Positions 19,986 to 28,285 of a stretch of DNA of 64,000 nt are shown piece by piece (the stretch's first letter is position 1; each line of letters starts with the position of its first letter). The stretch spans positions 81,311-145,310 of the forward strand of contig JAPLBY010000011.1 in the NCBI GenBank assembly GCA_026392515.1, written 5' to 3'. Source of the DNA: Actinomycetota bacterium (GTDB taxonomy: Bacteria; Actinomycetota; Actinomycetes; S36-B12; UBA5976). The notes under the pieces were generated by a model that ran no database searches, was not told the origin of the DNA, and saw only the letters and a program-made list of their open reading frames with translations. The position numbers and the translations under genes were made by a program.

Positions 19986-20536
19986 CGCAGTAAACCTCGC
20001 TGCGCGGTTACTGGCGTTGCAAGTAGTGCTTCTTTTTCAAGTTCAACAATTTCACGTTTGCGGTTTGAGCCCAGTTTGGTATCACCGATTTGTTCGTGAA
20101 GTTTTAGTAAGGCATCGATAAGCATTTCTGGGCGAGGTGGACAGCCTGGCAAGTAAATATCAACTGGTACAACGTGGTCAACACCTTGCACGATTGCATA
20201 GTTATTGAACATGCCACCTGAGGATGCACAGGCACCCATAGCAAGCACCCACTTAGGCTCTGGCATTTGATCGTAAATCTGACGAAGTACCGGAGCCATT
20301 TTTTGGCTAACGCGACCAGCCACGATCATCAAGTCAGCTTGGCGAGGTGAAGCGCGGAAAACTTCCATTCCAAAGCGCGCTAAGTCATATCGTCCTGCAC
20401 CAGACGCCATCATTTCAATAGCACAGCAGGCAAGACCAAATGTTGCTGGCCATAGAGAGTTCTTGCGGGCATAGCCAGCTAAGCCTTCAACAGTGGTCAG
20501 TAAAACACCACTTGGCAGTTTCTCTTCTAGTCCCAT
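19982..20536 (-). CDS. nuoB: NADH-quinone oxidoreductase subunit B
   Basis: This 184-residue subunit binds the terminal N2 [4Fe-4S] cluster that reduces menaquinone. Ligands appear as the tandem Cys in [17 protein letters not shown] and PGCPPRPE. It follows nuoA after 26 bp. Confidence 0.97.
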   Translation of the reverse strand: MGLEEKLPSGVLLTTVEGLAGYARKNSLWPATFGLACCAIEMMASGAGRYDLARFGMEVFRASPRQADLMIVAGRVSQKMAPVLRQIYDQMPEPKWVLAMGACASSGGMFNNYAIVQGVDHVVPVDIYLPGCPPRPEMLIDALLKLHEQIGDTKLGSNRKREIVELEKEALLATPVTAQRGLLR

Positions 20537-20562
20537 TTTTTTCCTCTAACCTCTAGAAATTC

Positions 20563-20931
20563 TTAATCCCACTCAAGTCCACCACGACGCCAAACAAATG
20601 CGTACGCAACTAGAACTGTGAGAATGAAAATGATCATTTCAATTAATCCAAACAAACCAAGCGCATCGAAGGTAACTGCCCATGGGTATAGAAAAACTAT
20701 TTCGATGTCAAAAATAATGAAGAGCATTGCAGTTACGTAGTACTTGACTGGGAAGCGTCCGCCACCAAGCTGGGCTTGAGCTGGCTGGATTCCACATTCG
20801 TACGCATCGACTTTGGCGCGGTTGTATCTTTTTGGTCCGGTAAACGAAGCAGCAGCAACAGAGAAGACAGCAAAACCAAATGCCAAAAGACCTAAGAAGA
20901 AAATGGGTAGGTACACATTTCCCTGTCCCAC
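20563..20931 (-). CDS. nuoA: NADH-quinone oxidoreductase subunit A
   Basis: This 122-residue three-helix membrane subunit has the conserved loop with the redox-sensitive Cys (YECGIQP) and the DIEIVFLYPWAV stretch. It is the first gene of the 14-gene nuo operon. The start is a GTG at 20931 with AGGTGG 7 nt upstream. The preceding 170 bp hold a TAGGAT -10-like box at 20962-20967 and a Rex-type operator at 21006-21023. Confidence 0.96.
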   Translation of the reverse strand: MGQGNVYLPIFFLGLLAFGFAVFSVAAASFTGPKRYNRAKVDAYECGIQPAQAQLGGGRFPVKYYVTAMLFIIFDIEIVFLYPWAVTFDALGLFGLIEMIIFILTVLVAYAFVWRRGGLEWD

Positions 20932-21103
20932 GGTTAGGCCACCTTTCGCTTGCGCTAATCAATCCTAGAGCCGAAAAGCCCCTTGAAAATTCAGCATTTG
21001 TGCGTTTGTGAATTAATTCACTAATGCGCCCTTAGTTTATTTGCCGATGGTTAATGGGTCACTTTTGGGTCCTGGCTTACTAACCGATCGTTAAATGGGG
21101 TGA
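20932..21103. promoter_or_regulatory. nuo promoter region
   Basis: This 172-bp gap is one of the longest in the window. On the minus strand it has TAGGAT at 20962-20967 as a likely -10 box for nuoA and the Rex operator listed separately. The part nearest menG would hold the menG 3' end; I see no convincing T-tailed hairpin there. Confidence 0.5.
21006..21023. promoter_or_regulatory. Rex-type operator upstream of the nuo operon
   Basis: TTGTGAAT-TA-ATTCACTA matches the consensus Rex site TTGTGAA-N4-TTCACAA in all but one defined position, and its core GTGAATTAATTCAC is a perfect 14-bp palindrome. Rex senses the NADH/NAD+ ratio and represses nuo and cytochrome genes in Streptomyces. A Rex gene is present at 40868-41572. 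The site is about 75 bp upstream of the nuoA start and about 40 bp beyond the nearest -10-like box, so the exact promoter geometry is unsure. It is the only palindrome in the gap and menG points away from it. Confidence 0.75.
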
Positions 21104-21793
21104 CTATTTGGTTGCTCGGTGCAGGGCAACAATTCCGCCAGTTAAATCGCGATATTCGCAGGTTTTCCAGCCTGATGCCAAAATCACTTTGCTCAGTTCG
21201 TCCTGATTAGGCCAGGCCCGAATCGATTCGGCCAAGTAAACATAGGCATCTGGATTGCTCGACATCTTGTTAGCTACCGCGGGCAGCGCCTTCATTAGGT
21301 ATTCCATATAGACCGTGCGAAATGGCGACCAAGTTGGATGGCTGAATTCGCAAACTACCAAGCGGCCACCTGGCTTGGTGACTCTGGCCATTTCAGCAAG
21401 CGCCTTTTTCGGATCCTGAACATTTCGCAGTCCAAATGAAATTGTCACGGCATCGAAGGATTCATCGGCAAATGGCAAGTTCATGGCATCGCCTTGGACA
21501 AAAGTTAAATGTGGGAATTGACTACGTCCCACCTCAATCATTCCGGCACTGAAATCACAAGCAGTTGGATTAGCTCCAGCTTCATAAAAAGGTTGAGTGC
21601 TCGTTCCAGTTCCAGCAGCTAAATCTAAAATTTCTTCGCCAACTGTTGGTGCTACTGCAGCGACCACAGCTTTACGCCAGGTGCGAGTCTGACCCAGGCT
21701 CAGAACGTCATTTGTAATGTCATATTTTTTTGCGACAGCATCAAACATCGCAGCCACTTCATGAGGCTCTTTATTTAAATATGCGCGTGACAT
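21104..21793 (-). CDS. menG: Demethylmenaquinone methyltransferase
   Basis: MenG (UbiE family) methylates demethylmenaquinone with S-adenosylmethionine, the last step of menaquinone synthesis. The SAM-binding motif [15 protein letters not shown], the ERxxMFDxxAxxYDxxNDxxS-type N-terminus and the C-terminal segment [17 protein letters not shown] are present. I start at the ATG at 21793 (229 residues) because an in-frame GTG/ATG further upstream would run into the neighbouring gene and adds residues absent from the family. It lies downstream of the unknown membrane protein gene, in the same direction. Confidence 0.93.
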   Translation of the reverse strand: MSRAYLNKEPHEVAAMFDAVAKKYDITNDVLSLGQTRTWRKAVVAAVAPTVGEEILDLAAGTGTSTQPFYEAGANPTACDFSAGMIEVGRSQFPHLTFVQGDAMNLPFADESFDAVTISFGLRNVQDPKKALAEMARVTKPGGRLVVCEFSHPTWSPFRTVYMEYLMKALPAVANKMSSNPDAYVYLAESIRAWPNQDELSKVILASGWKTCEYRDLTGGIVALHRATK

Positions 21794-21837
21794 GTCTCTA
21801 GTCTGCCATCTTTTATGCCGTGCGCATTCCCAAGCAC

Positions 21838-23241
21838 TTAGGCCAAAGTGGGTAACTTTTCTAGCACCGATTTCCAAAGTGCGTGCACATTTGGAATGGC
21901 TGTCGCTACGCGTTCCTGATCCTTAGTCAATGTCGCATCACGCAAAATCACACTTGCAGTCGTTGGTGATAGCGCAATGTCACCTACGAACAAGGATTTC
22001 CAAACTTTATCTTCATCACTTCTTATCTGCTCAAGATCTGCCATATCTTTACGCAAGGTGGCTGCCTTCTCGGTGAGGTTTTCACGATGCTCTTGCGACA
22101 ATGTCACAATTCCTCCAATGACTGCTCCGCCATTAAAGAAGATGAATGGGATTGTCGCATAAGCCAGAGCCGCGCTGTATGAGCCCGAATTATCGCCAGC
22201 GAAGTATCCAAGAATTAAAAGCCAGAAAAACAAATAGGTAATCACAATTGCTTCATAGATAAGTACTCGGATTAAAACTGGCAAACTGGTCACTTTTGTC
22301 ACTACGTAAATCTCATAAGCCCAAAAAATTACGAAACTTGAAATGCTTAAAATGATTCCCCAAAATAATGCGTGGGAATCAGTTAGAAAGTAACTGAGCC
22401 AACTGCTGAATCCAAAAAAAGCAAAGATTGAAATCAATCCCGGAAGTGCATCATTCTTTTTAGTACTGGCATCGATTACGGACGAAAGTGTGGAGTTTGA
22501 TCTTGAACTAATCCTTGGGATTCGCACCAAATCTGGAAAGCGATTTGAGATTTTCTCGATTCGACTCTCGACTTCATCTAGCGTTTCGTTTAGTTGGCTT
22601 ATTTCAATATCAATATCCTGGTGGGGCGAACTCGTTGCCACAAAGTTTTCTAAAGTTCCTCTGGTTGATTGAATCTCAAGGGAAACTTCTCGAATTGCAA
22701 AAGTCCTGGCCTCTCTTATCGTCAAAGAGAGCTCAAGTTGTTGCTTAGACAAAGTTGTCAGCAACTCTTTTCCAATATTTACTTGTCTAAAGTTGCTATC
22801 CAAAGCTGCAGAAACCCAGCCAAAGCCAAGATAGATAAATGTTGTAAACAACAGACTGATTATGCGTTGCAATAGAGATTGCGTAATTGGCTCTAGATTC
22901 CAAGTTATAAGAATGACTTCGAACAGAAATGTTCCAAGAATGTTCACAAGCAAAACGGCCACTACAACAATTGCTGGAAAGTATTTTCCTAATGCGGCGC
23001 GAGGTAGCAGTTTTCCAACGATTGCTAGCAGAGCGACAACCAAGCATTGCGAAATTGCCAACGCACCAAGACTGTAGACAATTAACTGACTTTGATCCGC
23101 TGCATAGACCGTTAGCTTTCCAAGTGAGAAAACCAACGATGACAGACTTAAAGCAGCCAAGTTAAACGTCTCGGGACCGGCAATATTTTGAATTAACCGA
23201 CGCTTTTTTGGACTTGCTGGCGTGGCAGTTAACTGGGTCAC
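21838..23241 (-). CDS. Unknown polytopic membrane protein with central coiled coil
   Basis: I do not recognise this 467-residue protein. It has about four hydrophobic segments between residues 28 and 145, a hydrophilic, probably coiled-coil stretch with heptad-like Leu/Ile spacing at about 155-245, four more hydrophobic segments at about 268-385, a short second helical stretch and a soluble C-terminus. There is no visible catalytic motif. It sits between menG (45 bp downstream, same strand) and the divergent menF, so it may share regulation with menaquinone genes without being an enzyme of the pathway. Base composition resembles its neighbours. A signalling or scaffolding role is a guess. Confidence 0.8.
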   Translation of the reverse strand: MTQLTATPASPKKRRLIQNIAGPETFNLAALSLSSLVFSLGKLTVYAADQSQLIVYSLGALAISQCLVVALLAIVGKLLPRAALGKYFPAIVVVAVLLVNILGTFLFEVILITWNLEPITQSLLQRIISLLFTTFIYLGFGWVSAALDSNFRQVNIGKELLTTLSKQQLELSLTIREARTFAIREVSLEIQSTRGTLENFVATSSPHQDIDIEISQLNETLDEVESRIEKISNRFPDLVRIPRISSRSNSTLSSVIDASTKKNDALPGLISIFAFFGFSSWLSYFLTDSHALFWGIILSISSFVIFWAYEIYVVTKVTSLPVLIRVLIYEAIVITYLFFWLLILGYFAGDNSGSYSAALAYATIPFIFFNGGAVIGGIVTLSQEHRENLTEKAATLRKDMADLEQIRSDEDKVWKSLFVGDIALSPTTASVILRDATLTKDQERVATAIPNVHALWKSVLEKLPTLA

Positions 23242-23294
23242 CCCTTAAGTCTATGTAGGTCATACGCGCACATGCCCAGAAGTAAAAGACGTCG

Positions 23295-23300
23295 TAGGCT
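23295..23300 (+). promoter_or_regulatory. -10 box of menF, near-leaderless
   Basis: TAGGCT lies 9 nt before the menF ATG at 23310, with no ribosome binding site between them. The predicted transcript starts at or within a few bases of the ATG. Confidence 0.55.
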
Positions 23301-23309
23301 TATCGAGTT

Positions 23310-24572
23310 ATGACTTCATTAGCTGCGGACCAAGAATCAATCTTGTACGTCCGAACCGTTGAAATACCTGACATTCCTAATCTGCTTGCGCTGCTGCCGG
23401 CAGACGGTGGTTTGGCTTGGATCAATGGATTAGCTACAAATCAAATGGGAATCGTTGGCTGGGGTGAAGTTACTCGTAGTTCATTTCATGGGCCTGAGCG
23501 ATTTAGTCGGGCGCAACGCTGGTGGTCCCAACAATGTGCTACCTCAAAAGGTGACGAACCGATTGCCTTTGCCTCGTTTGCCTTTGATAAGGATCCAGGA
23601 AATTCAGTTTTAGTCATTCCAGAAGTAGCAATAATTCGAAACCAAACTGGTACCCGACTAACAATTACCAGCGATGTCGCAATCTCGGATGCGCAGCTTG
23701 CTGGAGTTCTCAGTGAGATAAATCGACCTCGGGTAGTTTCGCAAGGAATTAACAACGTTACTTGGTTACCCGGATCAAGACCGGTGTCGGAATGGCAAGC
23801 CGCCGTAGATTCTGCGGTTTCTCGCATCAACGCCGGAGAGTTAGACAAAGTAGTTTTGGCTCGCGACATCGTGGCTCAACTCGATGAACCAATTAACATC
23901 GGCGCACTACTAATTCGACTTAATGAATCGTTTCCAGAATGTTGGACTTTTTGTGTAGATGGATTAGTCGGGGCTACTCCAGAACTTTTGATTCGTCGTG
24001 ATGGTGAACACGTAACAAGCCGCGTACTTGCTGGAACTATGCGTCGAAGCCGGGACACAGATCGCGATGGCCAACTTGCTGCCGAGTTGCTTGACTCAGA
24101 TAAAGATCAAGAAGAACATGTTTACGCCGTCGAGTCAGTTGCTGCTGCGCTTGCAACACATTGCACAGATTTGAATGTGCCAGAACGTCCTTTTATTTTG
24201 CGTCTAGCGAATGTCCAGCACTTGGCAACTGACGTTACTGGCGAACTTGTGGATGCTGCCCCAGCGCTTGCACTTGCCGCTTCATTGCATCCAACCGCTG
24301 CGGTTTGCGGAACTCCGACTGAGCGTGCCACACATGTAATCAAAGAACTAGAAGGCATGGATCGCGGCCGCTACTCAGCTCCCGTTGGATGGCTAGCTGC
24401 AAATGGCAACGGTGAGTTTGGGATTGCATTGCGATGCGCTCTCGTTGAAACTGACGATCGAAAGACATTGCGATTATTTGCTGGTTGCGGAATTGTTGCT
24501 GGCTCAACTGGTGAATCAGAAGTTGCCGAGTCGCAGGCTAAATTCGCCGCGATGAAATCGGCCTTGGAATAA
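23310..24572 (+). CDS. menF: Isochorismate synthase
   Basis: This 420-residue chorismate-binding enzyme converts chorismate to isochorismate, the entry step to menaquinone. The conserved C-terminal domain spans about residues 150-415, with the stretches GELDKVVLARD, FxGATPELL-like sequence (VGATPELLIRR), SRVLAGTMRRS, HLATDVTGEL and HPTAAVCGTP near the active site and a final Gly-rich GxGIVAGS region. The first 140 residues are variable, as usual. Siderophore or salicylate synthases share this fold, but the surrounding men genes decide for MenF. It converges on P450 gene 24573 with adjacent stop codons. Confidence 0.93.
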   Translation: MTSLAADQESILYVRTVEIPDIPNLLALLPADGGLAWINGLATNQMGIVGWGEVTRSSFHGPERFSRAQRWWSQQCATSKGDEPIAFASFAFDKDPGNSVLVIPEVAIIRNQTGTRLTITSDVAISDAQLAGVLSEINRPRVVSQGINNVTWLPGSRPVSEWQAAVDSAVSRINAGELDKVVLARDIVAQLDEPINIGALLIRLNESFPECWTFCVDGLVGATPELLIRRDGEHVTSRVLAGTMRRSRDTDRDGQLAAELLDSDKDQEEHVYAVESVAAALATHCTDLNVPERPFILRLANVQHLATDVTGELVDAAPALALAASLHPTAAVCGTPTERATHVIKELEGMDRGRYSAPVGWLAANGNGEFGIALRCALVETDDRKTLRLFAGCGIVAGSTGESEVAESQAKFAAMKSALE

Positions 24573-25775
24573 CTAGCCGTTGTTAGCTGGGATTGTTTCC
24601 CAGCCACGCAATACAAAAGTTGGACGTTGAACTGGAGTTCCAGCTAATTGCAAGTTTGGGAATCTTTCAAACATCATCGGGAGTGAGTTTTGCATCTCGA
24701 GCCGAGCTAATGGCGCACCAATACAAAAATGAATTCCGGCACCAAATGCAATGTGCGGATTGTGCTTCCTAGTTATGTCGAATTGATCAGTGTTTTCGAA
24801 AACTTCTTCATCCCGATTTGCCGAACCCAGCATGGATACAACTTTTTGTCCCACAAGAACTGTGGTTCCGCCAATTACCGTTTCACTTGTTGCAGTTCTT
24901 TCAAACATGTGCAGTGGTGAATCAAATCGCATCATTTCTTCGAGTGCGGTTTCAGTAAGTTCACGTGGAGAACTTTTCATTAATTCAAGTTGTTCTGCAT
25001 TTCGGAACATAGCAACCATGCCATTTCCAAAACCATTTACTGATGCTTCGTGCCCGGCATTGAGTAGCAAAACACACATCGCAATGAGTTCATGCTCATT
25101 TAGCTTCTCACCTTGTTCTTCAACTTCGACCAAAGCAGTTATCAAATCTTGTTGTGGATCAACTTTTCGCTTAGCAGCCAAGTCGGCTATGTACGAACTG
25201 AATTCATAGCCTGCCTTTTGCGCGGCAAGTTCTTGTTCTCGCGTCCTGCCATACTCATACATCTTCACTATGTCCTGCGACCAGCGACGTAAGTCATTGG
25301 CCATTTCGCGTGGGACACCCAATAGATCTGCGATAACCAGAACCGGCAATGGCTCGGCATAGTCCGCCAAAATATCGAAACTTCCGGTACTTACTAACTT
25401 TGCTTCGGCTTCATCAAGTAACCGCTCACAAATTTCCTCAATGTTTGGCTCAAGTGCTGCGATCCGGCCTGGTGTAAATGCTTTTTGAACTAATGATCGC
25501 AATCTAGTGTGCTTAGGGGGCTCGCTATCCAAAATCGAATCGGAATGTAGCCAGTTAAAGATTTCCCATTCATCAAATGGTTCTTGTGCTTGATAGAGCC
25601 GACCTAAACTTTTATTTCGAAGTGTTGCGTTAGCTGTTTCATGAGTTGGTGCCAACCATAGGCCGAGGCGATCACTCCATATGAGATCTCGATGTGACCG
25701 AAGCTCACGGTAAATGTCGTAAGGATTTGCAACCGTTGCTGGGTCGCGAGTATCTAAAATGTCAGCCAAGCTCAT
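24573..25775 (-). CDS. Cytochrome P450 with Ala at the I-helix Thr position
   Basis: This 400-residue soluble P450 has the heme-ligand motif FGAGIHFCIG (Cys351), the ExxR motif at E280-R283 and the I-helix at residues 240-245. The I-helix reads AGHEAS where most P450s have AG-x-[DE]-T-[TS]; the Thr that helps protonate bound oxygen is Ala244. Some bacterial P450s tolerate this, so activity is still likely, possibly with substrate-assisted protonation. The start overlaps the stop of the 138-residue membrane protein by ATGA, so the two are coupled. It differs from the paralogous pair at 51997 and 60829. Substrate unknown. Confidence 0.93.
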   Translation of the reverse strand: MSLADILDTRDPATVANPYDIYRELRSHRDLIWSDRLGLWLAPTHETANATLRNKSLGRLYQAQEPFDEWEIFNWLHSDSILDSEPPKHTRLRSLVQKAFTPGRIAALEPNIEEICERLLDEAEAKLVSTGSFDILADYAEPLPVLVIADLLGVPREMANDLRRWSQDIVKMYEYGRTREQELAAQKAGYEFSSYIADLAAKRKVDPQQDLITALVEVEEQGEKLNEHELIAMCVLLLNAGHEASVNGFGNGMVAMFRNAEQLELMKSSPRELTETALEEMMRFDSPLHMFERTATSETVIGGTTVLVGQKVVSMLGSANRDEEVFENTDQFDITRKHNPHIAFGAGIHFCIGAPLARLEMQNSLPMMFERFPNLQLAGTPVQRPTFVLRGWETIPANNG

Positions 25776-26188
25776 GCGCTAGTTGGCTGCTCTTCCTTGT
25801 AGCCAATGGACTTGATTGGAAGCGTGATCATATACAACGCAGCAAAGCCAGCACCAATTCCAACAAAAACCCAACGGCCTGTTGTGGCTGTGCCTGGTGC
25901 AAGATAAGTCAGAACAGCTAACCCAATTGAAGCCAAAATCATTACTAAAGCTGCTCGACGAAAAGCTGGATCACCAGCATTGCGCGATGTAGTTGCCATA
26001 TGAGCTGCAAGAGCGACAAGTAATACGCCGGTCAACCTAAATGACCAAACTACAGATTCGTTAGAGGGTAAGCCTATGTATGAAACAAATGCGAAAGGGT
26101 CTACTAGCAATACCCCGGCACTTAACGCAAAAACGATCGATCCGATGATCATGACTAAGCGAGAGTAACGATATCTGGAATTGCGCAT
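25772..26188 (-). CDS. Small four-helix membrane protein coupled to a P450
   Basis: This 138-residue protein has four hydrophobic segments (about residues 10-30, 45-62, 74-93 and 103-122) and a short basic N-terminus. I recognise no motif. It overlaps the downstream P450 gene by ATGA, which suggests stoichiometric expression; a membrane anchor or substrate-delivery partner for that P450 is possible but unproven. Confidence 0.8.
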   Translation of the reverse strand: MRNSRYRYSRLVMIIGSIVFALSAGVLLVDPFAFVSYIGLPSNESVVWSFRLTGVLLVALAAHMATTSRNAGDPAFRRAALVMILASIGLAVLTYLAPGTATTGRWVFVGIGAGFAALYMITLPIKSIGYKEEQPTSA

Positions 26189-26234
26189 GGGATAAGTCTA
26201 GAACTGCTCACGAAAAACAAGTTCAGGCACTCGA

Positions 26235-27092
26235 CTACTTGTGTAAGAGTCCCGCTTCACTCAATTTGGTGTCGCATTCAGTGGAACCTGGAATAGGTGC
26301 CTCAGGGGTTCTGGCTGGGCAAACTCGTTCAAATGCACAGTAATCACACAAGCGGGATACTCGAGCTTCCCAAGATGAACTCTGGACATCACTTTCACTA
26401 CCTGCCCGCATCTGAGCAAGTTTTTCACCCTGTGAAATTACCAGTCCTGAATCTGCCGGTCTTCTAACTACTTCTTGTGCATTTAGAAAAATCAGTTCAA
26501 CTTCATCAACATCGATGTCATGTTGTGTCTTAAATCCCAATGCATATAAATATGGCTGAGCTAATTTGTCATCAACAAACTTTCCTGGACTCTTACCAGT
26601 CTTGTAATCGGTAACTCGATTAACGCCATCTACGGTAAACCGATCAACTTTTCCAAAGAAATTAACACCATTGATTTCGACACTAAGTTCCATTTCAAGA
26701 TGTTCTGGTTGAACTACAACTTCAGTTGGGTTCTCAACCTTAAACAAATTCTCAATAGCTTCTTTAACACTGTGCTTCATTTTGTTATCAGACTCGAATG
26801 GTTTGTATTCAGCAGCTTTGAGCATGCGTGGACCATGCTCTCGAAGCAATTCCATTGCAGCTTCTAATGTTCGTTCTTCAGGGGCTAGCCGATAAAGGTG
26901 TTCAACAACTTCGTGCGTGATTGAGCCGCCTGCCAATGCAGAAGTTGGAGGTTCACGCCAGCCATCAATGTAAGAGAAGAAATACTTCAATCCACATTGC
27001 TGATACAGCGACATTTGGGAATAGGAAACCCGCTTAGGGAGGTTTGCTTTCGCAGGTTGTTCAACGTCAACCCGCAATGATTTATCAGCCAC
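26235..27092 (-). CDS. PD-(D/E)XK nuclease with four-Cys Fe-S signature (RecB family)
   Basis: This 285-residue protein has the motifs of RecB-family nucleases in order: H60 (GGSITHEVVEHL), D150, the D162-x-K164 active site (TDYKTGK), and the QxxxY motif at Q179-Y183. C33 together with C249, C252 and C258 fits the four-Cys [4Fe-4S] staple of AddB- and Cas4-type nucleases. It therefore likely processes DNA ends in repair or recombination. There is no CRISPR array, cas1 or cas2 nearby, so Cas4 is not supported. Stand-alone RecB-like proteins of about this length are common in actinobacteria. The GTG start at 27092 has GGGAG 8 nt upstream. Confidence 0.9.
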   Translation of the reverse strand: MADKSLRVDVEQPAKANLPKRVSYSQMSLYQQCGLKYFFSYIDGWREPPTSALAGGSITHEVVEHLYRLAPEERTLEAAMELLREHGPRMLKAAEYKPFESDNKMKHSVKEAIENLFKVENPTEVVVQPEHLEMELSVEINGVNFFGKVDRFTVDGVNRVTDYKTGKSPGKFVDDKLAQPYLYALGFKTQHDIDVDEVELIFLNAQEVVRRPADSGLVISQGEKLAQMRAGSESDVQSSSWEARVSRLCDYCAFERVCPARTPEAPIPGSTECDTKLSEAGLLHK

Positions 27093-27147
27093 TTTTTGTA
27101 CTCCCTTGTTGCATTAACCGTACTTGGCTTGACTGACGTTTCGGCCG

Positions 27148-28275
27148 TTACGGCTTAGAAATGCGGGATTTAACTTGATCGTGCGGCAATGCGTACGAGG
27201 TATTTCCGTCTCGACCAATCATCGTCTCGTTGTTTACTAGTGCATTCAATACCGACTCTTCAACACTTTGAACCACGGCCGTAAAGAAGGCATCTAGATA
27301 GTTCCAAGGCACAAAATCCAAAGACTTCAATTCAGCTTCGTTTCGTTTTTGGGTTGGGAAGCCACTTGATAGCTCGCCTGGTTGTGCAGTAGAAACAGCC
27401 AGGAAGATATCTCCACTGAAATGTCCACCAGCAGTTCCAGTTCTGGCAAGTCCAAGTGGAACGCGTCTTGCAAGTGCCCGACATTGGTCCGGTAGTAACG
27501 GTGCATTCGTTGCGACTACAACAATCACCGAGCCGGCTCCCCCAGGTACGGTTCGGGATTTGTCTCGATCAATCCAAGTTGATTCGTCCATCGGATTTGG
27601 CACATCTAAATCCGACATGTCTTGACCGTGGATACGAAGTTCCTTTCGATCACCAAAGTTAGCTTGAACGAAAACCCCAACAACATAATCTTTTCCGCCA
27701 AATGGAACAGTTCGGGATGCCGTTCCATTGCCACCTTTAAATCCGTAGCAATTCATTCCGGTTCCGCCGCCGTGCGATCCTTCACTGACTTGGCCGCCAG
27801 TTGCTGAATCAATTGCAGCGATGGCATGTTCAGTAGTTACATGCGCACCATTTATGTCATTTAGATAGCCGTCCCAAGTTTCCGCTACAACTGGAAGTAA
27901 CCATTCCATGGCAGCCTCAGGAAAGTTTTTCTTAACCCATTCGATAACTCCCCGATGAACCGTTCCGACCGCATGAGTATTGGTAATCATGATTGGGCCA
28001 GACAAGCCACCGGTTTCGTTAATCCAATGTGAACCAGTCATTTCACCGTTGCCGTTTAGTGAATAGATCCCTGCAGGTATTGCATGCTGAGTATTTGACT
28101 TTCCGACTGGCAAAATTGCTGTTACTCCAGTTCGAACTGGACCGCCATCAGGAATCAAATCACCTTCACCTGAAATCAAAGTCACCATGCCAACTTCAAG
28201 ACCTGGAACATCTGTGATGGCATTTAATGCGCCAGGCTGGCCCTCAAACTTGATTCCTAAATCACGAGCGCGCAT
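27148..28275 (-). CDS. P1-family peptidase / aminopeptidase (DmpA-like)
   Basis: This 375-residue protein resembles DmpA, a self-processing L-aminopeptidase/D-esterase of the Ntn-hydrolase-like P1 family. It begins with RARDLGIKFEGxPGxxNAITDVPGLEVG, and the precursor cleavage site appears as Gly248-Ser249 in GGAGSVIVVVATNAPLLP, matching Gly249-Ser250 of DmpA, where the freed Ser is the nucleophile. The later ARTG and SGDIFLA segments complete the active site. It probably hydrolyses N-terminal residues or beta-amino-acid/amide bonds of small peptides. It lies 10 bp downstream of menD on the same strand and may be cotranscribed, with no obvious functional link. Confidence 0.92.
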   Translation of the reverse strand: MRARDLGIKFEGQPGALNAITDVPGLEVGMVTLISGEGDLIPDGGPVRTGVTAILPVGKSNTQHAIPAGIYSLNGNGEMTGSHWINETGGLSGPIMITNTHAVGTVHRGVIEWVKKNFPEAAMEWLLPVVAETWDGYLNDINGAHVTTEHAIAAIDSATGGQVSEGSHGGGTGMNCYGFKGGNGTASRTVPFGGKDYVVGVFVQANFGDRKELRIHGQDMSDLDVPNPMDESTWIDRDKSRTVPGGAGSVIVVVATNAPLLPDQCRALARRVPLGLARTGTAGGHFSGDIFLAVSTAQPGELSSGFPTQKRNEAELKSLDFVPWNYLDAFFTAVVQSVEESVLNALVNNETMIGRDGNTSYALPHDQVKSRISKP

Positions 28276-28285
28276 TTTTCGATCC

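Noticed and set aside
26235..27092. Cas4-like nuclease
   Set aside because: The four-Cys RecB-type fold fits Cas4, but there is no CRISPR array or other cas gene in the window and stand-alone RecB-like proteins are common in actinobacteria.
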